Shown: in pieces, positions 25,141 to 31,452 of the stretch | How the letters are laid out: each line of letters opens with the position of its first letter | Numbering within the stretch: the stretch's first letter is position 1 | Source: an uncultured Faecalibacterium sp. | GTDB lineage: Bacteria; Bacillota; Clostridia; Oscillospirales; Ruminococcaceae | Length of the DNA: 64,000 nucleotides | Direction of reading: 5' to 3' | Assembly (NCBI GenBank): GCA_937907025.1 | Contig: CALESJ010000006.1 | Span: 1 to 64,000, forward strand | Translations under genes and position numbers: made by a program | Notes under the pieces: model-generated | What the model saw: the letters and a program-made list of their open reading frames with translations, nothing else | Told to the model about the DNA's origin: nothing | Database searches by the model: none

Positions 25141-25832
25141 CGGTTTGTGACCGCTGCGTTGTTCCGGTACAGCAGCACCGTTCCGGCTATGGCTGCCGCC
25201 AGCCCCACCAGAGGCAAAGACACCGGCAGCATTTCCACCATAAGCTCCAGCGCACCTTGGGATGTAATTTCCAGCAACTGAGGCATCTGGCACAGCACCA
25301 TAAAGGACAGCCAGAGCACCAGACCGCCTTTTGCACCGAAACGGCGCATCACCCCCACCGCCAATGCCGACAGGGCCGCAGGCATCAGCACCAGGCAGAG
25401 CCAGCCCCAGGCGGGAATCCGACAAAGGAAGCTTTCCCCCTGGCCGCCGGTCAGAACAAAGTACCAGAAGGCTTCCAGAACCGCAGAGAACACCGCCGTC
25501 ACCACGCCGTATCCCAGCAAAGCTACCCAGCTTACCTGCAGGGCACGGCGGCGGGCAATGCCAAAGTTGATCTGCACCATAAAATCTATGTTGAACTGCT
25601 GCATTCCCTCTATAAATAGAAGGATCACACCGGCACACACGGTAAAGATGCCCGGCAGCCCCAGAAAGAGCGCTGGCTCATCGCTTCTGGTTGCTCCATC
25701 CACCACGGCCAGAATCCCGACCGTAAGAGCCCAGACCGCCATCTGAACGCCCGCCTGGATTGTCATAGACTTGGTGTTCAGTTGGAGAACACTGCCCAAC
25801 GTGCGGGCAAAGGTTTGTCCTTTGTTGTTCAC
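25137..25832 (-). CDS. ABC transporter membrane protein (second subunit)
   Basis: A 231-residue protein with six hydrophobic segments, starting at GTG 25832 in the overlap GTGA with the stop of the preceding permease gene, so translation is coupled. Sequence similarity to a named family is not evident; topology and operon position (GntR-ATPase-permease-permease) mark it as the partner membrane subunit of the exporter. AAAGGCGG is upstream. It ends at the -35 box of the next gene. Confidence 0.75.
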   Translation of the reverse strand: MNNKGQTFARTLGSVLQLNTKSMTIQAGVQMAVWALTVGILAVVDGATRSDEPALFLGLPGIFTVCAGVILLFIEGMQQFNIDFMVQINFGIARRRALQVSWVALLGYGVVTAVFSAVLEAFWYFVLTGGQGESFLCRIPAWGWLCLVLMPAALSALAVGVMRRFGAKGGLVLWLSFMVLCQMPQLLEITSQGALELMVEMLPVSLPLVGLAAAIAGTVLLYRNNAAVTNR

Positions 25833-26479
25833 GTCCGAATCACCGCCTTTCGATAGAAGCGCCAGGTCACCACGCCCAGAATCACGGCAGCCGCCGCACA
25901 GACCAGAGTAAACGCCGCCCATCCGGGACGCAGCACATGGATGGGGAAAAGGGCCAGCGGAATCCCGATTGCCTTGACAAAACCGATGGTGATGGAAGAA
26001 GACAGGACAATCATGATGAGGACCATCAGAATGGAGGCGGTTCGCTGTTTGGCCCCCCGGGGCAGATACTGTGCCAGCAGGGCCATCTCGGTGACAATAA
26101 GAGATGCAGCCAGAAGCACCGGGATGCCCCCCGCGCTCAGCACCATGTCATACTCCGGATTCCAGGAAGCGATCAGAGAGGTGCCCAGAACCGCCAGAGC
26201 CAGCGTACACAGTTCCATGACCACCGCCAGGATCTGCACACAGAGAAATGTATTCCACCGGCGCACCCCGAAATAGGTGGGAAGCGCCATGGTGGAATGG
26301 CAGCCATCCAGTGTCAGCGGAGCGAGCCACAACCCCATCGTGGGCATCATATATGTGTAGCTTTCAAACAGTGACAGCGGGGTGTACCGGGCCCCCAGCA
26401 CCACCAGCACCACAAAGGCTATCACCACCCCGATATATTGCAGAAAGGTCAAGCCAAAATACCGCACCAGATTGCGCAT
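25829..26479 (-). CDS. ABC transporter membrane protein (first subunit)
   Basis: A 216-residue protein from ATG 26479 (GGAGGGG upstream) with six hydrophobic segments (about 12-32, 45-62, 74-100, 108-130, 145-170, 180-208). It follows the ATPase gene by 2 bases. In YtrA-type operons such permeases form efflux or envelope-stress systems; the substrate here is unknown. Confidence 0.8.
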   Translation of the reverse strand: MRNLVRYFGLTFLQYIGVVIAFVVLVVLGARYTPLSLFESYTYMMPTMGLWLAPLTLDGCHSTMALPTYFGVRRWNTFLCVQILAVVMELCTLALAVLGTSLIASWNPEYDMVLSAGGIPVLLAASLIVTEMALLAQYLPRGAKQRTASILMVLIMIVLSSSITIGFVKAIGIPLALFPIHVLRPGWAAFTLVCAAAAVILGVVTWRFYRKAVIRT

Positions 26480-26481
26480 GG

Positions 26482-27393
26482 TCACCCCTCCTCGTCGCCG
26501 TGGCCGCACAGGGCCACGAACACGTTCTGCAGGTTCATTCCTTCCACCGTCAGGCCGTCCCGGGCCGCCAGTTCTTCAAACAGGGCTTCCTCTCCCCGCA
26601 CGGCCACCATCTTGTGGCCGCCCAGTACCTGGGTCTGCAGGGGCGTGATGCCGCACTCGGCCAGAACGGCATCCAGTACAGCCGCCGGACCGCTGACATA
26701 CCGGAACTCGTTCACCAGGTCCTCGGTTTCCTGGTTAGCCACCACCTTGCCCTCATCCAGAATGACCACCTTTTCAAATACCGAAGCTGCTTCCTCAATG
26801 ATATGGGTGGAGATGACGAAGGTACGGCCGGTGCGCTGGTATTCTTCCAGCAGGATCCTGTAAAACCGTTCCCGCGCCACCACATCCAGACCGGCGGTGG
26901 GTTCATCCAGCAACGTGACCGGCGCCCGGCAGGCCAGCGCCGCCGTGATGGACACCATGCTCATCTGCCCGCGGGAAAGGCGGTTGATCATCTTGTTGGG
27001 CAGCTCAAATTTTTTAAGCAGCTCATCGGCGTAGTCCTGGTCCCAGTAGGGGCAGAACAGCCGCCCGGCCCGCAGAAAGTTCTTCACCGAAAGCCCCGCC
27101 AGTTCGCTGGAGGCAGACAGCTCCCGGGCAAAATGCAGATTGCCCAGCACGGCGCTGTTCTCCCACACAGGATGGCCGCCGTACAGAGCCTGGCCGCCGG
27201 TGGCGTAATTCTGGCCGGACAGAATGCCCAGCAAGGTGGTTTTACCGGCGCCGTTGCGGCCGATCAGGCCGTAGATGCAGCCCGGTGCGAAGGTCAGGTC
27301 CAGATCACGCAGGACCTCCTGTTTGCCATAGTTCTTGCAAAGTTTCGCCGCCTGCAGTGCCTGCGGGGCGGGTGCTTTTTTGGTAGTCGTCAT
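26482..27393 (-). CDS. ABC transporter ATP-binding protein
   Basis: A 303-residue ATPase with Walker A GRNGAGKT (about 45-52), signature LSRGQ, Walker B VTLLDEPTAGLD and the H-loop STH. A C-terminal domain of about 80 residues follows, as in antibiotic-export (BcrA/YtrB) ATPases. Its ATG overlaps the GntR stop codon (ATGA), so repressor and transporter are produced together. The N-terminal MTTTKKAPAPQ is a short flexible addition. Confidence 0.92.
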   Translation of the reverse strand: MTTTKKAPAPQALQAAKLCKNYGKQEVLRDLDLTFAPGCIYGLIGRNGAGKTTLLGILSGQNYATGGQALYGGHPVWENSAVLGNLHFARELSASSELAGLSVKNFLRAGRLFCPYWDQDYADELLKKFELPNKMINRLSRGQMSMVSITAALACRAPVTLLDEPTAGLDVVARERFYRILLEEYQRTGRTFVISTHIIEEAASVFEKVVILDEGKVVANQETEDLVNEFRYVSGPAAVLDAVLAECGITPLQTQVLGGHKMVAVRGEEALFEELAARDGLTVEGMNLQNVFVALCGHGDEEG

Positions 27394-27770
27394 GGCAGTT
27401 GTTCCTCCTGTGCCTGGGCTTGTACCAGGCTGTATAGTTCTTGCTGGGTCAGCCCCAGCCGCTTGGCTTCCCGCACAAAGGCTTTAACCTGGGTGCGGGC
27501 GAAATCTTCCCGGCGGCGCTTGCGCAGTTCTTCCGCTGCACCGGGGGCCACGAACATGCCGATGCCCCGGCGCTTGTACAAAAGACCTTCGTCCACCAGA
27601 CGGTTGATGCCCTTGGCGGCGGTCGCCGGATTGATGTTGAATGCCCGGGCCAGTTCATTGGTACTGGGCACCTGGGTGTCGGCGGGGTATTCTCCCCGCA
27701 GGATGCCGTCCTCCAGCAGTTGGGCGATCTGCCGGTAGATCAGGCTTTGGTCATTGAGCGTTCCCTTCAA
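27390..27770 (-). CDS. GntR/YtrA-family repressor of the ABC operon
   Basis: A 126-residue regulator. The start is taken as TTG 27770 (KGTLNDQSLIYRQIAQ follows), because AAAGGGGG lies 8 bases upstream and the length then matches YtrA proteins; an ATG-led extension would run through the promoter. The winged-helix domain (about 5-75) has the conserved VPSTNELARAFNINPATAAKG pattern in part, followed by a short helical tail, as in YtrA. A palindrome at 27840-27859 over the transcription start is the likely operator, so the operon is probably autoregulated and induced by envelope stress or a cationic compound. Confidence 0.88.
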   Translation of the reverse strand: MKGTLNDQSLIYRQIAQLLEDGILRGEYPADTQVPSTNELARAFNINPATAAKGINRLVDEGLLYKRRGIGMFVAPGAAEELRKRRREDFARTQVKAFVREAKRLGLTQQELYSLVQAQAQEEQLP

Positions 27771-27839
27771 AACCGCGCCCCCTTTCTGAATCACGAACAG
27801 GCAGGAACCAGGGACCGGTTGCGCGCGCCGGTTTATTGG

Positions 27840-27887
27840 TTCATTACTTGTGTAATTAACCATATCACCTTTTTGAGATTCCGTCAA
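27840..27887 (-). promoter_or_regulatory. Promoter and GntR operator of the ABC operon
   Basis: On the minus strand TTGACG (27882-27887), 17 bases, TATGGT (27859-27864). The imperfect palindrome TTAATTAC-ACAA-GTAATGAA (27840-27859) sits over the expected start point and has the form of GntR-family operators. Confidence 0.7.
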
Positions 27888-27927
27888 GGGGGCCAAAAGC
27901 TTTTTCTGCGGTTTTGCCGATATTTTT

Positions 27928-27980
27928 ACAAAAAAAGCGGCAGACAGCCGCACCGCAAGGTGCAAAAGCCGTCCGCCGCC
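27928..27980 (-). terminator. Terminator of the 48-residue protein gene
   Basis: A long imperfect GC-rich hairpin (outer stem GCGGC/GCCGC) directly after the stop codon, followed leftward by TTTTTTT. Confidence 0.8.
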
Positions 27981-27993
27981 GAAGCTGCACAGA

Positions 27994-28140
27994 TTATTGG
28001 TTTTCTATCACAAAAGGAATCTTTTCATCCGCCCATACCGACGGGCTGAAAGATACTTCCAGCTTGCTCCAATCCGCCGGAATCTCTGTTTTGCAGTATT
28101 TGCAAGTTTTCGTTCGCTTTTTGTCATTGTTTTCTGCCAT
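27994..28140 (-). CDS. 48-residue protein with one CxxC motif
   Basis: ATG 28140, with AGGGGAG upstream, opens 48 codons ending in TAA. The product has a basic N-terminus (KKRTKTCKYCK) with a CxxC pair at 13-16, then a Trp-containing tail SPSVWADEK. One CxxC suggests half of a zinc site, so a dimer or disulphide switch is possible. It has its own consensus promoter (TTGACA-17-TATATT, 28195-28223) and terminator, and is divergent from the XRE gene at 28316. No family recognised. The clean promoter, ribosome site and terminator argue that it is real. Confidence 0.7.
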   Translation of the reverse strand: MAENNDKKRTKTCKYCKTEIPADWSKLEVSFSPSVWADEKIPFVIENQ

Positions 28141-28194
28141 AAAAGCGCTCCCCTTCTCCAACGCAGTATTGCGTTTTATATATTTTTCACCCTA

Positions 28195-28223
28195 AATATA
28201 TAACATTCACAATAGTTTGTCAA
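28195..28223 (-). promoter_or_regulatory. Promoter of the 48-residue protein gene
   Basis: On the minus strand TTGACA (28218-28223), 17 bases, TATATT (28195-28200). The first CAATAGTTT repeat (28210-28218) lies in the spacer and touches the -35 box. Confidence 0.85.
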
Positions 28224-28250
28224 CAGAAAGTATGCGTTTTGCAATAGTTT
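28210..28250 (+). repeat. Pair of direct CAATAGTTT repeats, likely XRE operator
   Basis: CAATAGTTT occurs at 28210-28218 and 28242-28250, 32 bases apart (about three helical turns), followed by GTC in both cases after 0 or 1 base. They lie between the divergent XRE and 48-residue protein genes. Confidence 0.5.
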
Positions 28251-28315
28251 CGTCTGTTCGTTATCCAGAAACACTATACTCAAAGTAAATTTTCTATGGT
28301 TTGGAGGGACTGCTT

Positions 28316-28639
28316 ATGTTGGGTGAAATCTTACAGGAACTGCGCAAAGACCGGGGTCTGACACAAGCGGAACTGGCCGAACGGCTTTCCATCTCGCCGC
28401 TTACCATTTCTTCTTACGAGTGCGGACGCAGCACGCCGGATGATGCCACCAAGGTACGCATCGCGCAGATTTTCGGTGTATCTCTGGATTACTTTCTGGG
28501 GTTGATCCGTGAACCGCTTCCCTATGACCGAAAAGCCAACATCGTGCACATCCCGCCCGATTTCACGCCGCAAGAAATTGAAGAAGTGGAAATGTATGTA
28601 GAATATCTGGCATACCGGAAAAAACAGGCAAAAAAATAA
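28316..28639 (+). CDS. XRE-family helix-turn-helix regulator
   Basis: A 107-residue regulator from ATG 28316, with GGAGGG 8 bases upstream. The N-terminal HTH_3 domain (residues 4-60) has the classic LTQAELAERLSISPLTISSYE recognition region, and the C-terminal 45 residues form a short acidic helix region (EEIEEVEMYVEYLA). This is the size and shape of SinR/Xre-like repressors. A -10 box TATACT (28275-28280) precedes it with no clear -35. Repeats in the shared intergenic region suggest that it controls itself and the divergent small gene. Confidence 0.85.
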   Translation: MLGEILQELRKDRGLTQAELAERLSISPLTISSYECGRSTPDDATKVRIAQIFGVSLDYFLGLIREPLPYDRKANIVHIPPDFTPQEIEEVEMYVEYLAYRKKQAKK

Positions 28640-28641
28640 CC

Positions 28642-28669
28642 GCAGGGCTTTACCGGCCCTGCAGCTTTT
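28642..28669 (+). terminator. Terminator of the XRE gene
   Basis: Stem GCAGGGC/GCCCTGC with a 7-base loop, followed by AGCTTTTT. Confidence 0.8.
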
Positions 28670-28687
28670 TGCTGTTGTATGGAAAAA

Positions 28688-29764
28688 TCAGCCCAGGCTG
28701 ATGCCCATGGAGCGGGCCACGTTGAGCATGGCGCAGTCATCAGGCACGCCGCGGGTCTTGCCCGCAATGTCCATCAGCGGGTTGGCGGTCACGTTGCCGT
28801 TGACCATGGCCACGGTCACACCGTAGTGCTCATCAGCAACCAGACCGGCAGCATAGGCGCCGAACTGGGTGGCCAGTACGCGGTCATAGGCAGAGGGAGA
28901 ACCGCCACGCTGCATATGGCCGGGCACGCAGATACGGGTTTCGGCGCCGGTCAGTTCCTCTATCTGGCGGGCAATGCGGTTGGTGGCGGTGGTGTAGCCT
29001 TCTGCTGCACGCTTGGCCGTCCACTCCTTGCGCTTCATCTTGGCTTCGTCCACCGAAACGGCGCCTTCGGCCACCGCCAGGATGGAGAAGTTCTTGCCGG
29101 CCTTGGCGCGGCGCTCCACGGCGTTGGCTACCTTCTTGATATCATAGGGGTGCTCGGGAATCAGGATGATGTCGGCGCCGCCGGCGATGCCGGAGTACAG
29201 CGTCAGCCAGCCGGCCTTGTTGCCCATGATCTCGATGCACATCACACGGCTGTGGCTGCCGGCGGTGGTGTGGATGCGGTCGATGACCTCGGTGGCAATA
29301 TCCACGGCACTGTGGAAACCGAAGGTCACGTCGGTGCCGTAGATATCATTATCAATGGTCTTGGGCAGGCCGATGATGTTCAGCCCTTCCTGGCTGAGGA
29401 GGTTGGCCGTCTTGTGGGTGCCGTTGCCGCCCAGGCAGAGCAGGCAGTCCAGCTTGGCCGCCTTGTAGGTCTTTTTCATGGCGGCGACCTTGTCCACGTT
29501 GTCGTCCCCCACCACACGCATCATCTTGAACGGGGTGCGCTTGGTGCCCAGAATGGTACCGCCCACCGTCAGGATGCCGGAAAACTCAGACGGGTCCATC
29601 ACGCGGTAGTTGCCGTTGATGAGGCCGTCGTAGCCGTTCATGATACCAATGATCTCCACGTCGTCGCCCATGCGCTGATACAAAGCCTTGGCCACGCCGC
29701 GAATGGTCGCATTCAGACCGGGGCAGTCGCCGCCGGACGTAAGGATACCGACACGCATTTTCAT
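28688..29764 (-). CDS. pfkA: 6-phosphofructokinase with mixed ATP/PPi-type signature
   Basis: A 358-residue phosphofructokinase, the committed step of glycolysis. TSGGDCPGLNA binds the phosphoryl donor. The donor-specificity site reads GGNGT (112-116), with Gly at the position that is Gly in ATP enzymes and Asp in PPi enzymes, but PKTIDND (134-140) has the Lys that is typical of PPi enzymes. This Gly/Lys combination is known from atypical ATP-dependent PFKs such as those of trypanosomatids. An Asn replaces the usual Asp at 114. ATP is the likelier donor, but this is inferred. GGAGGG lies 7 bases before the ATG. Confidence 0.9.
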   Translation of the reverse strand: MKMRVGILTSGGDCPGLNATIRGVAKALYQRMGDDVEIIGIMNGYDGLINGNYRVMDPSEFSGILTVGGTILGTKRTPFKMMRVVGDDNVDKVAAMKKTYKAAKLDCLLCLGGNGTHKTANLLSQEGLNIIGLPKTIDNDIYGTDVTFGFHSAVDIATEVIDRIHTTAGSHSRVMCIEIMGNKAGWLTLYSGIAGGADIILIPEHPYDIKKVANAVERRAKAGKNFSILAVAEGAVSVDEAKMKRKEWTAKRAAEGYTTATNRIARQIEELTGAETRICVPGHMQRGGSPSAYDRVLATQFGAYAAGLVADEHYGVTVAMVNGNVTANPLMDIAGKTRGVPDDCAMLNVARSMGISLG

Positions 29765-29839
29765 TGTGTAACCCTCCCGTTATGAGGCGGTGCCGCTGCC
29801 GGAACAGGCGCACCGCCAAAATCTCTTTGGTCAATTTAA

Positions 29840-29869
29840 AGAGTACGCCACTAACGGTCCCTTTGTCAA
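29840..29869 (-). promoter_or_regulatory. Promoter of pfkA
   Basis: On the minus strand TTGACA (29864-29869), 18 bases, TACTCT (29840-29845). Confidence 0.7.
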
Positions 29870-29982
29870 TGCCTCGCCCTTTTTCTGCGGAAGAAAATTC
29901 TGTTACAGCATCCGTTTTTTCTCGCTGACTCGTTGCCGGAACCGGCCATGCAAAATTCCCGCCATTTTTTTGCAAAAAACTG

Positions 29983-30011
29983 TTGACAAACCTGGCCCAG
30001 GTCGCTATAAT
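29983..30011 (+). promoter_or_regulatory. Consensus promoter of the tRNA-Gln/tRNA-Pro unit
   Basis: TTGACA (29983-29988), 17 bases, TATAAT (30006-30011), about 37 bases before tRNA-Gln. Confidence 0.93.
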
Positions 30012-30054
30012 AAATAAACGTCGAGGGCAGGCAAGCCCAAGACAGAAAACCTAC

Positions 30055-30128
30055 TGGGGATTCGCATAATGGTAGTGCAGCGGACTCTGACTCCGCCCGT
30101 GGGAGTTCGATCCTCTCATCCCCAACCA
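30055..30128 (+). tRNA. tRNA-Gln (anticodon CTG)
   Basis: A 74-base cloverleaf: acceptor TGGGGAT/ATCCCCA, anticodon stem and loop with CTCTGAC (anticodon CTG, reading CAG), T-arm GAGTTCGATCCTC, discriminator A and encoded CCA. Confidence 0.95.
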
Positions 30129-30131
30129 CGA

Positions 30132-30161
30132 CCGCAGCAGCAAAGTTGCTGCGGTTTTTTT
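30132..30161 (+). terminator. Terminator-like hairpin between tRNA-Gln and tRNA-Pro
   Basis: Stem CCGCAGCA/TGCTGCGG followed by TTTTTTT. It ends only 2 bases before tRNA-Pro, leaving no room for a separate promoter, so tRNA-Pro depends on read-through or processing. Confidence 0.75.
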
Positions 30162-30163
30162 CT

Positions 30164-30239
30164 CGGGGTGTAGCGCAGATGGTAGCGCGCTTGGTTCGGG
30201 ACCAAGAGGCCGTGGGTTCGAATCCCGTCACTCCGACCA
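30164..30239 (+). tRNA. tRNA-Pro (anticodon CGG)
   Basis: A 76-base cloverleaf: acceptor CGGGGTG/CACTCCG with one G-U pair, anticodon stem CTTGG/CCAAG around TTCGGGA (anticodon CGG, reading CCG), T-arm GGGTTCGAATCCC, and encoded CCA. Confidence 0.95.
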
Positions 30240-30272
30240 AAGCCTTTCAGCAAATGCTGAAAGGCTTTTTTG
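30240..30272 (+). terminator. Terminator after tRNA-Pro
   Basis: Stem AGCCTTTCAGCA/TGCTGAAAGGCT (12 bp) with a 2-base loop and a run of T. Confidence 0.92.
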
Positions 30273-30331
30273 TTATCACAGCCAGGAACCGCCGCCGGTT
30301 TTGCAGCCGCCGCCGGTTCTTTTATCGTTCA

Positions 30332-30817
30332 TTATAGTTCCGGATGTTGGCCGGGTTCATTCTCCCCTTTTGCGTCCTGCGGATTGCGCAGTTCGTCCAG
30401 AATCACGCAGGTACAGCCCACCATCAGGGCAGCCAGCATCATAATACCGCCATACAGCGGATACAAATAGGTCTGTTCCACCCCGCCGCCGACCAAAGGC
30501 TGCAGAATGGCAACGAACACCCCGCCGAACAGGGTCATCATCACAAAAAAGATCAGAAGCGTAATAAAGATTGCCTTGTACGCCACCGGGCGATACGGCA
30601 ACTTGCCGGGCTTGGCCTGGGGCGGGTACAACAGCGCATTGGGGTCGGTGTGCAACGTTTCGGCCAGGCGCACCACCATATCCAGGTCCGGATATGACCG
30701 GGACATCTCCCAGTTGGAAACGGTCTGCCGGGTCACATGCAAAGCGGCAGCCAGTTCCTCCTGGGTCATACGGCTCTGCTTGCGAAAACGTCGGATATTC
30801 TTGCTCACGTCCGACAT
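30332..30817 (-). CDS. XRE-family regulator with C-terminal membrane segments
   Basis: A 161-residue protein from ATG 30817 (AGGAGGT upstream). Residues 5-60 are an HTH_3 domain (MTQEELAAALHVTRQTVSNWE); a linker leads to two hydrophobic segments (about 88-112 and 123-143) and a polar tail. Membrane-tethered XRE proteins of this shape are frequent in Firmicutes, where they act as one-component sensors. No obvious target gene adjoins it. A longer frame upstream is the antisense of other genes and is not used. Confidence 0.8.
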   Translation of the reverse strand: MSDVSKNIRRFRKQSRMTQEELAAALHVTRQTVSNWEMSRSYPDLDMVVRLAETLHTDPNALLYPPQAKPGKLPYRPVAYKAIFITLLIFFVMMTLFGGVFVAILQPLVGGGVEQTYLYPLYGGIMMLAALMVGCTCVILDELRNPQDAKGENEPGQHPEL

Positions 30818-30911
30818 GATCAGACCTCCTGTCACAGCTTGTTCTGTTTCCACTATACAGTCTATCCGTCCTGCAGGCAAGCAAAGTTTCTTTGCCAGAC
30901 GTACATACGAC

Positions 30912-30951
30912 AAAAAGAGGGTATCTTCCCGCAGGAAAGCCCCCTCTTTTT
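30912..30951. terminator. Bidirectional terminator downstream of the GtrA-family gene
   Basis: Stem AAAAAGAGGG/CCCTCTTTTT (10 bp) with A-run and T-run on both sides, starting right after the stop codon of the GtrA-family gene. Confidence 0.85.
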
Positions 30952-31452
30952 TTACTGTTTCGGCATAATCCAGAACTTCATGGCCGGGTAGCTGAGGGCC
31001 ACCTGCACCACGATGTTGAGCACATTGGCCAGGGTAGGTACCGCCATGGCGGGCAGCCCCAGCCAGACAAAAAAGCTCTGACTGTACGTAGGCAAGGCGC
31101 TGGATACCACAACCAGCACCACCGCCAGCCCCACATACCGGGGCACCGCCCGGCTGAAAGCCGCATTGGATTTGAACACCCAGTTTTTCTGCACAAAGAA
31201 GTTCACCGTCTGGGCGGCTGCCGTGGCCACCAGAAAGCTCAGGAATCCGCACAGGCCCAGGTCGCTTTCCACATTGGTATACCGGAAGATCAGAAAGGCA
31301 AACGGCTGGTTGCGGAACGGAGCGAAGATAAACCCGGTGCACAGCCACATGACCACAAAATTGGTGACGGTAGCACAGTTGGACAGCAGGTTGAAGAGGA
31401 TAAACTCCCACACATTGGGGTGGGCCTTGATCCAGGCTTTCACAGCGTTCAT
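30952..31452 (-). CDS. GtrA-family membrane protein
   Basis: A 166-residue protein with four hydrophobic segments (about 17-40, 65-85, 103-125, 132-155) and the GtrA hallmark F.VQKNWVFKS. GtrA proteins are thought to flip polyprenyl-phosphate-linked sugars or assist surface glycosylation. Its ATG overlaps the stop codon of the GH3 gene (ATGA) and AAGGAG lies 8 bases upstream, so it is made together with the glycosidase. The functional link is unclear. Confidence 0.88.
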   Translation of the reverse strand: MNAVKAWIKAHPNVWEFILFNLLSNCATVTNFVVMWLCTGFIFAPFRNQPFAFLIFRYTNVESDLGLCGFLSFLVATAAAQTVNFFVQKNWVFKSNAAFSRAVPRYVGLAVVLVVVSSALPTYSQSFFVWLGLPAMAVPTLANVLNIVVQVALSYPAMKFWIMPKQ

